The notes: generated from the letters alone by a model not told the origin. A stretch of 64,000 nucleotides of DNA from Aurelia coerulea (GCA_039566865.1 CM076949.1:14733501-14797500); one strand, 5' to 3'. Numbered from the stretch's first letter, positions 10,065 through 21,942 are shown. A program made the numbers and translations.

Positions 10065-11628
10065 ACTATTGACAAGGAAAGTTCATACAGGGATTGGAAA
10101 ATAGTATGTCTACGGGCATGATATTGATCGATCTCCAAAAAGCGTTTGACACAATCGACCATGAGATTTTCCTAGAAAAAATGAAATATCTTGGCTTTGC
10201 TGACTCAGTAATATTCTGGTTTCGATCATACCTAACAAAACGAACTTTCTATGTAAACATAGGCAAATATTCCTCGTCGCCCGGAGAATTATCATGTGGT
10301 GTTCCGCAAGGCTCTATTTTGGGCCCACTCATCTTTCTCTTATATGTAAATGACATGCCACAAGCAGTGGACTGTGATTTACTTTTGTATGCAGATGATT
10401 CCTGTCTTGTATTTGGAGACAATGACGTCAACGAAATAGAAAAACAACTGAACAGAAATTTTAATTCCCTCTGCGATTGGTTTGTTGACAACAAACTAAG
10501 CATACATTTTGGGGAGGATAAAGCAAAATCGATACTTTTTGGTAGGAAAAATAAACGAACCGGCAGTAAAAAACTAGACATTAGAAGAGGTGACATTAAG
10601 ATCAAACAACACACATCAGTCGCATACCTTGGCTGTGTCCTTGATGGGGACCTGTCTGGCGAGTCAATGGCAACCAGGACCCTTGGTAAAATCAATGGCA
10701 GGCTCAGATTCCTTTACAGAAAGCAAAATTTTCTTGACCTTTCCCTTCGAAGATTACTGGCAAATGCACTAATTCAACCCCACTTTGACTTTGCATGCAG
10801 CGCTTGGCTTCCAATGTTGAATAAAAGATTAACTAAAACAATTCAGACGGCTCAAAATAAATGTATCAGATTCTGCTTGAATCTGAGTAACAGAGCACAT
10901 ATAGGAGTAAAAGAATTCAAAACTGTAAACTGGCTCCCCACTAAAGAAAGGTTTGAGCAATGCACTGCTGCAAAGGTTTTCAATTTTTTTGATAATGCAG
11001 CCCCATCATATATGTCAGAGATGTTCTTACCAGTTGGCCAGAGCCGAGTAACTCGAAGATCTAAAACAAACTAATTCAACCTTTCCGAAAAAGCAACACA
11101 GGACAAAATGGTCTCTCATATTTAGGACCTAGAATATGGAACAGTTTACCCTCAGAACTAAAATCTGCAACAAACAACAACAGTTTCAAACATAAAATCA
11201 AAGATCAATTCTTTAAAAATCTCCAAAGTCTTGATGATAGTCCCTACATATATTATTAGAAATCTAAAAACAGCCTACAGACATGCTTACTTATCATCCT
11301 TAAGAAAGGCTTTATTTCAGGTCTAGATGAATTTCTGTTTTTCATGAAAACTTTCTCTGTTTATCTCGCTAATTTTTCCCTTTCTTAATTTCAAAGGGCA
11401 CTCCTGGAGGGACCATTATGGAAACAAGGTCGCATTGACCTTTTAATGCTATCCCTGCCATCTTTAACCATGGGGTGTTTTTATTAAATTAGATTTTAAA
11501 TTAGATATGTAACTTTTGCCTGTAATTTTTTCAAACTTGTAAATATTGTAATTAGAGCTTTTTTTCTGAATCTTTTATTTTTCATTTTTATTTTGATGGC
11601 GAAATTTTACATACATACATACATACAT
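10065..11628 (+). pseudogene. 5'-truncated LINE: RT, C-terminal domain, (CATA)n tail
   Basis: The element enters within the RT domain (TDKVHTG then [16 protein letters not shown]). It keeps motif A, CGVPQGSILGPL, YADDS and the C-terminal region in one frame to 11074. A one-base frameshift there separates the last 62 codons (LGPRIWNSLPSEL to the stop at about 11260). A 3' UTR of some 350 bp ends in CATA repeats (11609-11628). Only one frameshift is visible, so this is a fairly young but 5'-truncated copy, as produced by incomplete reverse transcription. It is related to the relic at 33.8-34.4 kb. Confidence 0.88.
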
Positions 11629-12615
11629 AAAGTACCACTGCCCTTGCTTTTTTTGTTTGTGGTCACATCTTGTACAATCATCTGTGGCCTAAGCAAGGAG
11701 GAAGGACATGTCTGAGATGTATAAAGTATAAAGCATAATAGACCTACCAACCTGTAGTGTATCTCTTGAAATATATTGCCAAATTGCTGCGAACTCAGTT
11801 GCAGGTATTGAACTGAGTGACGCAGAGTAACATATGAAGGAAACAGAGAAGACAATTGCAAATGTTATAGACTTTCTTTGTAACAGATTCAAATAACAGT
11901 TAACAACATCATTAATAATCTCATACAATAATACACTTAATTTGTTATCCCAAGCATTTCAGTTCAGTTGCATTGATTTAAATTCCACATAGGCCTACAC
12001 AGATTACATTAGAAATACTTGATAACACACCAGACTTGAGTAACTATAGTTTGACACTGTGCAGGGCAACATTTAGCAACTTATTTATTTCCACATTGTT
12101 TTGAATGCAAATTATGTTTATTGCTTGTTTTGCTTCTTGCTAAATGATTTGGGAGCTTCTAGCAAAATGAATAACTCAGAAGTGTCCTAAAATTTAAGAA
12201 ACTACCGGCAGGCCCCAAGTTTATGAAAAATAAGTGTAGACTGAAATGTTTTTCTGTATCAAAGATTGCACTAAGCTGTTCCATTCATATTTTGTTGTGA
12301 TTTTGTCTCAAAATATTGGAATATATACATTTAAGTTGATAAAAGTTTTGTGTTGCTATTTGTTTTCACTAGTCACTTTTTTACTAGTCACCCATTTAAA
12401 CAAGAATTGTACAATGTTACATTTTTTTAGTCATAAATTGAGTTAATTGTGAAATCTTTCTTCTCCACTAACACCCAACATTCATTGCATTACCAAACCT
12501 TTGCTCCTCCTTGCAACAACCAATGTTTTTCTGATTCAAGCTGACATTTGTGATGAAATCTTTCATTGCAAACATTGCACCTGAGCATCTCTTCTTCCTC
12601 ATCCTTATGTAACAC
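11629..12615. other. No gene recognised
   Basis: AT-rich sequence between two LINE 3' ends. Short open stretches on both strands have no recognisable motif, splice context or repeat structure. Confidence 0.5.
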
Positions 12616-13679
12616 ATATATATATATATATATACGCCTCTAAACCCAAAAAGACAACGGATATTGCACAGTAAAGTTTTATGGTCTTGACTTCTTTTGT
12701 CTCCTTCTCTCTCTGCGCCTCTCGTCCTCATTCACCCTTTTTACATCATGATTTTCACAAACAGTACGAATTAGCCTTCTCCATTCTTGTCTGTTATCTA
12801 CAACAGTCTTCCATAGATCTAGTACATGACCACATTTCAAAGCATTTTTGCAGGTGTCCTTAAATCTCAGATTGGGTCGGCCAACGGGTCGAGATCCATG
12901 AAATAATTCACTGTGTAGGAGTGCCTTGACTGGTCTGTCGTCATCCATTCTAAAGATATGGCCAAGCCAGCGCAAACGATTTCCAACTAGCTTCAATTCA
13001 ATATCTTCAACACCTGCACGCCTAAGGACCTCCTCATTACTGACAAAATGGTCCCACTTGATCTTCAAGATAAGGCGTATATGACGCTGCTGAATGGCAC
13101 GGAGTTTTCTGACTTGATGCTGGTATAAAGTCCATTTTTCACTTCCATACACTAAAATTGGCATTAAACATTGGTTGTAGACTTTGATCTAGGTTCTTAT
13201 CGTTATATCGTGTGAATCAAACAATCTTTTTCGCAGACGCCCAAACGCACATGATGTTGCCTGAATACAAGATGCGAGTTCTTCTCTCATGGAGCAGTCG
13301 TTGGTAACATAGCTTCCAAGGTATTTGAAACGACTGACATTAACTAATTTTGTGTCATCTATGAAGAAATCGGCATTTGTTCCAATACACATAGTAAAAA
13401 AAATGAGATTGCAAAACCAACGCCAGCTGTTTTTTCTTCACTTCCACTCCAGAAGATTGTATGACTTCTTTCAATTATATTTCCTGAGCCAGGACGCCGT
13501 ACTTCACTGAGAGCACAGATGTCAATGTGTGCATTCTCTAGTTCTCGACATATGATAGCCGTTGCATGTTCTGGTCTTATTGAAGAATCGCTGTCATTTG
13601 TTGTACGAACGTTCCAAGCTCCGAGAGTGAGGGGCTGCCTTCTGGAGGCTGTAATGTTGCGAGAAGTATGTTGTTGATG

Positions 13680-13860
13680 TTCGTCGGTTACCCCGGATGC
13701 GGTAGCATTATACGGACTTCGTCCATTTATCGCCACTGCCGTATCGTGTGGCGCATCGGTTACCCCGAATGCGGTAGCATTATACGGACTTCGTCTATTT
13801 ATCGCCACTGCCGTATCGTGTGACGCATCGGTTACCCCGAATGCGGTAGATATATCCTCT
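13680..13860 (-). repeat. 72-bp coding tandem repeat
   Basis: About two and a half copies of a 24-codon unit (TDA-HDTAVAIN-RSPYNATAFGV) lie in the leader of the RT-less LINE. The period is a multiple of three, so the frame is kept. Confidence 0.8.
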
Positions 13861-14147
13861 TCCCTTATCTGTGTTGCCATAAAACTAAAGCTGTGGGGCT
13901 ACGCCTTTGATGACGACGCTGAGTGGCGCAGAGCAGCGTCCCTTGGCGAGAAGTCCTGTTGATCGACGACACAGCATAGCTGAGATGGCCGCAGGAGAGA
14001 CTCGTTGCTTGGTGCCAGAACTGATGTCGCGTTGACCTATCAGAACTGCCGTTGAACCTACGTTCAGTGCATGATGGCCGTTGACTCAAGTTAGAGGACC
14101 CTCATGACAAGCACTCTCGAGTGACTGAGGCCTTCCTCTGTAAATAT

Positions 14148-14172
14148 CTGTATTATTATTATTATTATTATA
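14148..14172. repeat. (ATT)n microsatellite
   Basis: About eight ATT units lie in the presumed 5' UTR of the RT-less LINE. Confidence 0.85.
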
Positions 14173-14351
14173 GTTGAGCTCATCCGCCCTTTGACCGGTC
14201 TTATTTTTCGTCCTGCTGGATGTCATGCCACCCTCCTCACTGGAAAAACCAGTGGGGGAGCCAGTTTAGACGCCGGCTACCCGTCCATGCGGCAGGTTGT
14301 ACTGGGTTACAATGTTACCAGTAGCAGGACCAACAAAGTGGCCTGACCTGA

Positions 14352-15120
14352 CCTTATGTAAGGGCATACGGCAAACACAGTAGACTCTGAATACGTGCAA
14401 GGTGTCCAAATGTGTTGTGTGACAGATTTCAGTGACTGGAAAGAGGTCAATATGTCTTTTCTCAATGCATGTCAGCAGGTGCTTTCTCATTGCTGATACG
14501 TCAAAGGTGATTTTCCTTGGATCTTGTCCAAAGCATGCAAGGGTAGCAAAAGCAATTGCAAACAAGCCACAGTTAGAGGCATCAGGCTGTTGTTGCACTC
14601 GCTCGATCTTCACAGTTATTACCGAGCTACGGCTTACAAGGAGAGAAGCAATTATGTCTTGGACTTCTTCATTCACTGTTGGAGAGTTTAAGCTGTCATA
14701 GATTCGGATGGTGCCATGTTGTTGTATCCCAAGATTTGATAGTGTCACCCAATGACTGTTTGACTTATTTATGATTTGAATGAATTCCCCAGACATTACT
14801 TCAAAATCATGTTTCTTCTGGAGGAGGGTATCCTGGAATCCTTCAATCAAAGGAAACTTTGTCTTCAAGAGAACCTGTGCTGCATTTATAATTTTGTCAT
14901 TGAGCCACATATCCTTAGACTCAAGGATTTTCTTGTCTTCATATGTAAGATCTATCGTACCAATTTTCATCCATTTATCTGATGGTACTGTTTCATCTTC
15001 ACTTCCACTTTCAATTAATTCATAATTTTTTTGCAAACTATCATCCACAGCCTTGTCAGCATTATCATAACATGCAGCAGCTTGCAGCTCTGGCATGACA
15101 ATCTCAGTTTCAATCACCTC
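14352..15120 (-). CDS. Ulp1-like C48 cysteine protease exon of the MULE gene
   Basis: The exon starts after a ccttaacag acceptor (15121). After an acidic segment it shows WLNDKIINAAQVLL, the catalytic His in SHWVTLS, the Asp in IYDSLNS, the Gln in QQQPDASNCG and the Cys in the same segment, i.e. a complete His-Asp-Gln/Cys set for a SUMO-protease-type fold. Such domains occur at the C-terminus of animal MULE transposases with SWIM fingers, and the other exons lie upstream on this strand. The C-terminus starts a cysteine-rich end (YCVCRMP) but then runs into sequence that looks like the LINE 5' UTR and stops at 14266. I infer the LINE truncated it. There are no stops inside the domain. Confidence 0.75.
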
Positions 15121-15830
15121 CTGTTAAGGAGAGAACACCCTGGATGAGCTTTTTAAAAAGCAAATGCTGTATAAATGTTAGTTTAATGAGGAATGGGGAA
15201 ATCTTTGCTTTTTGTTACCTCTCATACTAATCAAATTTGGAGCTGAAGTATGTTTACATAAACTGTGAAAGCCTTCAAAGCTTAGTTTATATTTGTTAAG
15301 AATTTACTTTGGGTATGCTCATATGTAGGTAGGGGGGGCTGTAGAGATACTGTAGGTAGAAAATTAACTGGCATCTGGCGAAAGACAATCACAGCTAGTG
15401 AAGTGAGACACATCTCAGAAAACATTAGTTCACAATTGTTTCAAAATTCAAGAAGCTCAACATGAGAATCTGGACTAAGGATATCCTGCTAGGCACATTT
15501 TAAGTAGTATGAAAATATGTCATAATTATAAAATGCTGCACAAGAAAGTACACTCTGCTGTATCCAGATGTCAATAGACATTTTAGCTATTTAAAAGAGC
15601 CTGTTTGAGCGATATTTTGATACATTTCTGTACGAGAGGTTTCATTGAGTAGCATCAGAACTTCTATAATTATGGTCCACGTTTCAAAATTCTACAAAAT
15701 GTATCAAAATATTGTTTCATTCAGATTATTTTCAGAACAATTAAAAAGTCGATTAAAACAATGAGTAAGTCAAAAATAGATAAATTGCATCAACCAATTG
15801 ACAGTGAAGAATGGAAAATGATAACTTGAA
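15121..15830. other. Intron-like sequence, no gene recognised
   Basis: AT-rich sequence between the Ulp1-like exon and the TTAA-flanked element. I see no coding or repeat signal. Confidence 0.5.
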
Positions 15831-15834
15831 TTAA

Positions 15835-16756
15835 GGTTACTGTATCCCTTCAGGACGATAAAAAGTTTTTTCCGATAAATTTTTGGATTTTTAGATCATT
15901 GGATAGCACACACATCTACCTACAATTTCTAATAATTTCAAGGCATTTTACTTTATTGTTCAGCGAATTATAAGCAATTTAAAGCAAGGTATTTCCTCCT
16001 AGGAAAATGCTGTTTACATGACGAGGATTATTTGAGAACTAAAGGTTAAAGGTTTCAAGTGCCTTTGATTTCCTGTTGAATGGATTTTGCGGTTATAGTA
16101 CCGATTATGTCATTGTAAACTCTGCACTAAATACATACAGGATTACTCTGTTTACTCTTGTGGCCAGATTGAAGTTAATCATTTTCAACAGTGGAACTGT
16201 ACGTTGAGAAACTGTTTCAGCGCTTTTCTCAAAATCAATTTTTCAGCAACCAATGGGTATTCATACAGCTCCCTGTACCCAACGGCTTCATATAATTTGC
16301 TGAAATTTGGCAGTCAGAGAGAAAAGGCATAGGGGGACCAAAGTGTGTCTCATTTTTGAGAAAAATTGCATGGTCCAAATTTAACATTTGAATGAATCTC
16401 AAAACGAGGCCAGGGAGCGAGGGGCAAAATTGCTTTATTAATTATTCTGAAGCTAAGGCATGCAAAAGAAATTTGAGACACAGTTTGCTAGATTAAGTTG
16501 AGAACGCAAAAATCTCATTGACATTTAAAGGAAACATATCTGGGGGGACAGGGAGGTTCTAGAAGGGGGGAAGGTCCGATTTTCACGTTTTCAGATGTAT
16601 AACGCCCAATTTTCCGATATTTGTATTCTCTTTGGCTCGTAAATACTCCCTATTTATTGACGAATCGAATGATCTATAGTTTATACGTGTTATGTGGCGG
16701 GCGTGATAATCAAGAGAGAAAACACCGTGAGTGGTCACTGAAGGGATACAGTAACC
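15835..16756. mobile_element. TTAA-flanked TIR element, 922 bp
   Basis: TTAA at 15831-15834 and 16757-16760 flanks perfect inverted ends GGTTACTGTATCCCTTCAG. The TTAA duplication indicates piggyBac- or Kolobok-type mobilisation. The interior has no coding capacity. The first bases (GGTTACT) resemble those of the TTAA element at 7873 (GGTAACT). Confidence 0.8.
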
Positions 16757-16970
16757 TTAAAGAGTCAATGCCAAGAAACCTAAGACACAATGCTAGTTTT
16801 ATGGTTTTTATAAGGGCAGGTTCTAAAACGTGACAACTTAGAAATATTTCAAATTTTATATCACCTCCTTGATCCTTTCTTACAATCCTTTCCTTGAATT
16901 TGATGTCAAGCTGCCAGGTTTCTTCGACTTCTTTGCTATGGAGCAAGAATCTTTGTGTAAGTCTACATGC

Positions 16971-17156
16971 ATGCTCATAAGCATATGAGCCAGGGGACTG
17001 GGGGATGGTAGCCCCCTAATAGTTGGGAATTTTCCAAAAAGTCAACCTTTTTAGAGAAAAAATCCATCTTCAGTCATGTAAAATGTTGGTAGCAGTGGAC
17101 TTTCTATTGGGTAGGCCCCCACCCTATATTTTATCTTCATTGTACGCTTACGAGCA
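16971..17156. mobile_element. Small MITE, ATGCTCATAAGC type
   Basis: Inverted ends ATGCTCATAAGCATATGAGC and its imperfect complement. A second copy lies at 27189-27325 with GTACGAGCC next to the end. It is AT-rich with G runs near the left end and has no coding potential. Confidence 0.55.
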
Positions 17157-17531
17157 TTTTATTCGAGAAAGCTCACTTTCCATTCCTTACTTTTGCCTTG
17201 TTGTATTGTGAAGAAAAGAGTGTACATTTTGGCAGTTGTTTAATGTGCCAATTGTCCATTAAATATAAGAACTTTTCATTATCATTAAATATAAGAAATA
17301 TCCATCAAATCTACAGTATCAGAATTGCACAAGTGCAAGATAAAAAGCAAATACTGTTATGATCTCTACTGTGCAGATGGACACCTGCTATCCTTTAGAT
17401 CAACTGTTTGAGTATGGTTGATAGGACCATTGCTTTGAACTTATGTCAAAGGAGAGATGTCAGACAAGCATCCAATATTTACTGTAGGTTCACTTCTCAG
17501 CTACTGTAAATGAACAAAAACGAGCTGTATA

Positions 17532-17925
17532 CCGGGTGTCTCAGAAAAAAGTACCCCCTTTTGACTGGTAATAGGAACCAAGCAATAAGTTATCATTGCT
17601 CCCCGACTTCACAGCTAAATGTATCAATGTCCAACTTAGATGCACGTACCTTGCATTTAGAAATCGTCCACCAAACACCGGAGATACAGGTTCGAAAAGT
17701 CAAAATTTGCAGTGCACCCAAAACCAGAGGTTTTGAAAAAGGGCCTAGTCATGATTTGTATCGTGGACATTTTCCAAAGTACCTGTAGACTTCAAGTTTC
17801 CGTGTTTTGCTTTTGAAAAGAATAAAAGAGGTATGGACATGGCACTGACTAAACAAATATAGTAAACATGTCGTAAGAGTGATAAAGTCGTGCCACATCT
17901 CCAAAATATGCGTGCATGTGCTCCT
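17532..17925. repeat. Left terminal unit, also present at 50206-50589
   Basis: The whole segment recurs in reverse at 50206-50589, and about 120 bp of it recurs in reverse at 18100-18225. This shows that the unit exists as an independent MITE and was probably incorporated into the foldback. Confidence 0.7.
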
Positions 17926-18229
17926 TTTCCTCTTCTTTAATACAAAACACTTGGGATCGAATGCAATGCAAGGACCGTTTCCTCAAAAGAAAAGTCACTT
18001 CAAGAACAACTGAAGTAATTTAAGGTATAAATCTTTTCAAAAATATAAAGTAAAGGTCAAAGTCGAAAATTGGTTTGCAAAATGCCTGTTTGTTGTCAAA
18101 TTATGGCTAGGCCATTTCTCAAAACCTCTAGTTTCAGGTGCACTCCAAATTTTGACCTTGTGAACTCATATCTCCGGTGTTTGGTGATCGATTTCCAAAT
18201 GCAAGATATGTGCATCTAATATGAAGACG

Positions 18230-18686
18230 CCCTGTAGAACGTCTGTGCAGTATTGTAGAGGCTGTTCAGTAAGGCAGCGGTTGCCCAGTGCAATACAGGG
18301 ATCACATGATGTCATTGATGGGATTACATGCAGTAAATTTTAGGCTATTCAGTTATTTACAGGGATAACATACAGTAAATGAGAGGGGAACATAATGTCA
18401 TTGGAGGGATTGTCTCAGTAAATTTCAGGTTATTCAGTAAATTATAGGGCTTACATGATGGCGTTGGCGGGATCACATCAGTAAGGTTGAGGCTATTCAG
18501 TTACTTACAGGGATAACAAGCAGTGCCGTACAGGGATAACATCGTGTCGTTGCAGGGATGACATCAGTAAAGTAGTGGTTACTCAGTATTCTGCGTGGAT
18601 AACATCTTGTCGATACAGGGATCACATCAGTTATTTCAAGGTTACTCAGTTACTTACAGGGATAACATCCAGTAAGGCAACGGGAT
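18230..18686. repeat. Left foldback arm, 457 bp
   Basis: Its reverse complement is 20314-20770, the same length, with roughly ten differences by eye. Internally it is a degenerate array built on CAGGGATAACA(T) followed some 10-25 bases later by CAGTAA or CAGTTA. Confidence 0.88.
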
Positions 18687-19430
18687 AACATCGTGTCGGT
18701 AAAGGGATTACATCAGTTATTTTAAGGTTGTTCAGTAACTGCGAGGGATACAAGCAATGCACTAGAGGGATCATGTGCACTGATGACTAAATTATCTATT
18801 TTTTTCGAGTGGGGGGGGCTTATTGTGTGCTCGGAGCACTGGTTTGCAAACTGTGATATTGACAAGAAATGGTTCCTCCTAATGGGGTCATTAATCCTAC
18901 GATGGAGGATAAAGTTGTACAAATAACTACATTGAAAAGTAAAAACATGAATGATTGGATTAGATGCTTTAGTGCCAATGTGCATAGATTACGTGACAAA
19001 TCAGCAGAATAACACATCAGTCCAGTGTTGTGTCTCATCATTATTCTGAAAAATCTTTTCTTCTTTTGAAATATATAGCTATGCGTAGGCTAAGATCACA
19101 TTGGATATAGTGTGAATCGAATGGGAAAAAAAAAGAATTGAGTCCAGACTGATATGACTCCAGTGACTAATTATCAAACTAAAACTTGACCGATAACTCT
19201 CTGCTGGCTCAGTCTTTTTTCCGTATTTCTTGTTTGGCTTCAAGGTAACACTCGCTGAGTTTCACGTATCTTGAATTGAAGTATCATGAAGAAGAACAAT
19301 ATTGTTTTCACCAGCCCAGCGCCTGGATGGCATGAACGACAAACGGAGGATTTTGATACTCTCCGATGAAATTGCCAGAGCCATTCACGACTGGCTTGAT
19401 GCTCAATAACAAGCCGTTCCCCGGACTGAA

Positions 19431-19712
19431 TTATCGTTGCGACGAAGCAGGAGGTGGGCCTCGCATATTGGAGACACAAGAAGATTCCTTTGGAGAGGAC
19501 TCACAGTCACAGATGACAGAAGACAGTGTCAGGTTGATCTTGTCGAATTCCTCGGCAAGGCCTTTCCTGCATTTCGGTTCCCCTCCCCTCGACTCTATCT
19601 GGGCAATTAGATCGATAAAGGATTCTAATTCAATATCTCCTTCGCGAACGTTTTCCGTCAACTTCTTCTTGTGTGGTGCTTGTAGTAAATATTTACAAAA
19701 CTCTTCATCCAT
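19431..19712 (-). CDS. Unrecognised 93-codon ORF in the foldback loop
   Basis: An ATG with a good context (gaacATGG) opens MDEEFCKYLLQAPHKKKL and continues through an acidic stretch (EGDIELESFIDLIAQIE) to a TGA or splice site. Codon use looks ordinary. It could be a captured first exon or a chance ORF; I recognise no family. Confidence 0.25.
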   Translation of the reverse strand: MDEEFCKYLLQAPHKKKLTENVREGDIELESFIDLIAQIESRGGEPKCRKGLAEEFDKINLTLSSVICDCESSPKESSCVSNMRGPPPASSQR

Positions 19713-19807
19713 GTTCACAAAAAACCACAATATTTTTATCTTGATAAGGCCTAAGCTGCAAACAACATTATGGCGTGACTGTGTTTGATGCAATTCACGA
19801 TTATCCG

Positions 19808-20231
19808 TACACGTTTTTTTTTATAAGAAACTGGTTTATAAGAAACTAGTACTACGATGACCAAAAATTTAAGAAACTCTAGTACTACGCTCGAGAACAG
19901 TTAAGAAACTCTAAAACTTTATTTCTGTATGTCTCTCTTATTCTATGTCTCTCTAACAAAGGTACATTCGTCTTTTCTTGACTTTTAACTGCAAAATTGG
20001 TAAATTTTTGCCTTGATGTGCATGGCTTCTTCTTGATGACAATGTCAATGCAAAATGGAAGCCTTTTCTCGAGAAGAAGGCTCAACTTCGAACAATACCG
20101 CAATTTTAGGCCCAAAAAATAAGAAACTAATTAAGAAACTTTTACTACTAAAACACCGAAATTTTCATGCGAAATTAAGAAACTTTTAGTACTAAGTGCT
20201 GATCCAAGTTTCTTATAAAAAATAACGTGTA
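19808..20231. mobile_element. AAGAAACT-motif element
   Basis: Ends are inverted (ACACGTTTTTTTTTATAAG and its near-complement). AAGAAACT occurs about eight times inside, mostly direct with one or two inverted at the right end, often followed by TAGTACTA. The right 205 bp recurs at 48127-48333. Multiple subterminal copies of one octamer suggest transposase binding sites. Confidence 0.6.
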
Positions 20232-20313
20232 GTGCTATTCACTTCATATAACCCCCGTTTTTTACAAAAACACGTTAAGAATTTCTAAAGAAATTCCCCA
20301 AGCCAGCGAGTTC

Positions 20314-20770
20314 ATCCCGTTGCCTTACTGGATGTTATCCCTGTAAGTAACTGAGTAACCTTGAAATAACTGATGTGATCCCTGTATCGACAAGATGTTA
20401 TCCACGCAGAATACTGAGTAACCACTACTATACTGATGTCATCCCTGCAACGACACGATGTTATCCCTGTACGGCACTGCTTGTTATCCCTGTAAGTAAC
20501 TGAATAGCCTCAACCTTACTGATGTGATCCCGCCAACGACATCATGTAAGCCCTACAATTTACTGAATAACCTGAAATTTACTGAGGCAATCCCTCCAAT
20601 GACCTTATGTTCCCCTCTCATTTACTGTATGTTATCCCTGTAAATAACTGAATAGCCTAAAATTTACTGCATGTAATCCCACCAATGACATCATGTGATC
20701 CCTGTATTGCACTGGGCAACCGCTGTCTTACTGAACAGCCTCTACAATACTGCACAGACGTTCTACAGGG
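20314..20770. repeat. Right foldback arm, 457 bp
   Basis: Reverse complement of 18230-18686. The arm ends coincide base for base, which argues against chance similarity of satellite units. Confidence 0.88.
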
Positions 20771-21046
20771 TGCAAATGTAGCCATGAATTCAAAAAGTCC
20801 CTAAATATTATCGTTTTGTTGCCTTGTTTAGTCAAAAGGGGGTACTTTTTTGAGACACCCGGTATATGAAGTCTTTGGGTTTAGAAAAATAAAATTTGGA
20901 TATCAAGATTTAATATTTTAATGGCATTGTGAAAACTATTTCATTCCAGACCTGCGGCAAACCAACATAGAATGCAGGCTCATCAGGTTGCACCTCTTCA
21001 ATGTGCCCAAAAGTCAATAAGGTTTCCTGTTAAAAACAACACTTAC

Positions 21047-21942
21047 CAGTCACTCCACCTATATTTGTAATCTTGAAGTTCTTTGATGCGAGCATGGTTT
21101 CATATCTTTTTCCATACCTTCTCTTGTTTGATTTGAGGTGTTTGTCAAGTGGAAGTGTTACTGACTTGTGACCAGCTGTGACTGTTTGCTTTTGCTTCTG
21201 TCTTGCTGATGCCTTCTTCTTCAATTCTGTGTCTTCAAGGAGAAATCCATTTTCTCTATCTGCCACACATTTCAAATCCTCCAATAGCTTCTCTAAAGTT
21301 GTTTCTACACTTTCTAAGATATTGGAATCAGCCACAAGATATGTGAGTCCTCTTATTTGATGAAGCAGATCTCTGCAGTTTGCTGCTGTAGACAGATGGA
21401 TCCCCTTCTTGGGTAAAGGTAAATCAACTAACACACTTCCTTCATCCAGATCTGTTGTTGCTGAGCCATCTTCTGGAGACTCTAGGATTTGTTGTGGGGA
21501 TTCAAGACTGTTTGTGGGTTTATTTTTGCCATTTGAATCGGTCCTAAACTGTGTAAGAATAGCATCATCAAGTGTGAAGTAAGGGGAATCACGGTATTCC
21601 TTGCAGATCACTTCAAACGGATAGTTTGGCAGATGAAGGATGGCAGAAAACATGTGTTTACATGGAAGATAGAACCTCTGCCAATCTTCACATTCACAAT
21701 CTGGAAACGAATTCTCATCAAGACTAACAGTGTATTCTTTTTTGCATGGTAGCTGACTGCTCTTTACTTTAAGAATTCCTCTTGATATCTCACGAATGTT
21801 TCCTGGAGGAATTTTGGAGGCTGCGTCTAGCTTTTCTAAGAAGTGCTTGACAAAGCGACGTGGTCGATTGTGCAGGAAACTTGGAACAGCATCGGAGTAT
21901 GTTCGGAATGATGAAGAGAATTCAAAATTCATGTCGGCATAC
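21047..21942 (-). CDS. MULE transposase exon with SWIM zinc finger
   Basis: The exon begins after ttatttttgtag with one base and then YADMNFEFSS, and ends at an actg/gtaagt donor. It is open throughout (about 298 codons). Residues Cys-x-Cys in DCECEDW and Cys-x-x-His in LPCKHMFSA form a SWIM finger (CxCx(n)CxH), the module next to the DDE domain in MULE transposases, thought to bind DNA. A Ser/Thr-rich linker and a lysine-rich tail (LKKKASARQKQK) follow. The upstream exon that should hold the end of the catalytic domain was not found between 21.95 and 23.3 kb. Phases: it needs two bases from the previous exon and leaves one for the next. Confidence 0.82.

Larger units (their letters stand above)
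12616..14351 (-). pseudogene. Internally deleted LINE: endonuclease start joined to C-terminal tail, RT absent
   Basis: On the minus strand a leader with repeated codons (13880-13690) leads into an APE-type endonuclease beginning LGAWNVRT and ALSEVRRPGSGN, the type often labelled craniofacial development protein 2-like. It breaks off near 13400. What follows (13392-12679) is the post-RT region: KYLGSYVTND, KLRAIQQRHIR, RWLGHIFRMDDDRPVKAL and a basic end. The RT core is missing. An in-frame TAG lies near 13180, before LVYGSEKW. The 3' end has an alternating TA tail (12616-12634). The 5' UTR appears to extend to about 14351, where it meets the Ulp1-like exon. Without RT it can only have moved, if at all, using another element's enzyme. 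Confidence 0.8.
17532..20862. mobile_element. TA-flanked foldback element, 3.3 kb
   Basis: TA at 17530-17531 and 20863-20864 flanks ends CCGGGTGTCTCAGAAAAAAG and its near-complement. Inside, the left end carries a MITE-like unit (17532-17925) followed by an inverted part of it (about 18100-18225). Two long arms follow (18230-18686 and 20314-20770) around a 1.6 kb loop. No transposase is recognised. The element lies in the intron between the SWIM and Ulp1-like exons of the MULE gene. Confidence 0.72.

Noticed and set aside
13359..13880. Reading the endonuclease leader as a host craniofacial development gene
   Set aside because: That label is commonly applied to LINE endonucleases; the following post-RT tail and microsatellite tail show a retrotransposon.
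18230..18686. Resemblance of CAGGGATAACA units to a known homing-endonuclease site
   Set aside because: Only the first part matches; the units vary and are better explained as element subrepeats.
19366..19788. Plus-strand open frame of 140 codons
   Set aside because: Opposite strand of the 93-codon reading at 19431-19712, which has the better start context; neither is well supported.
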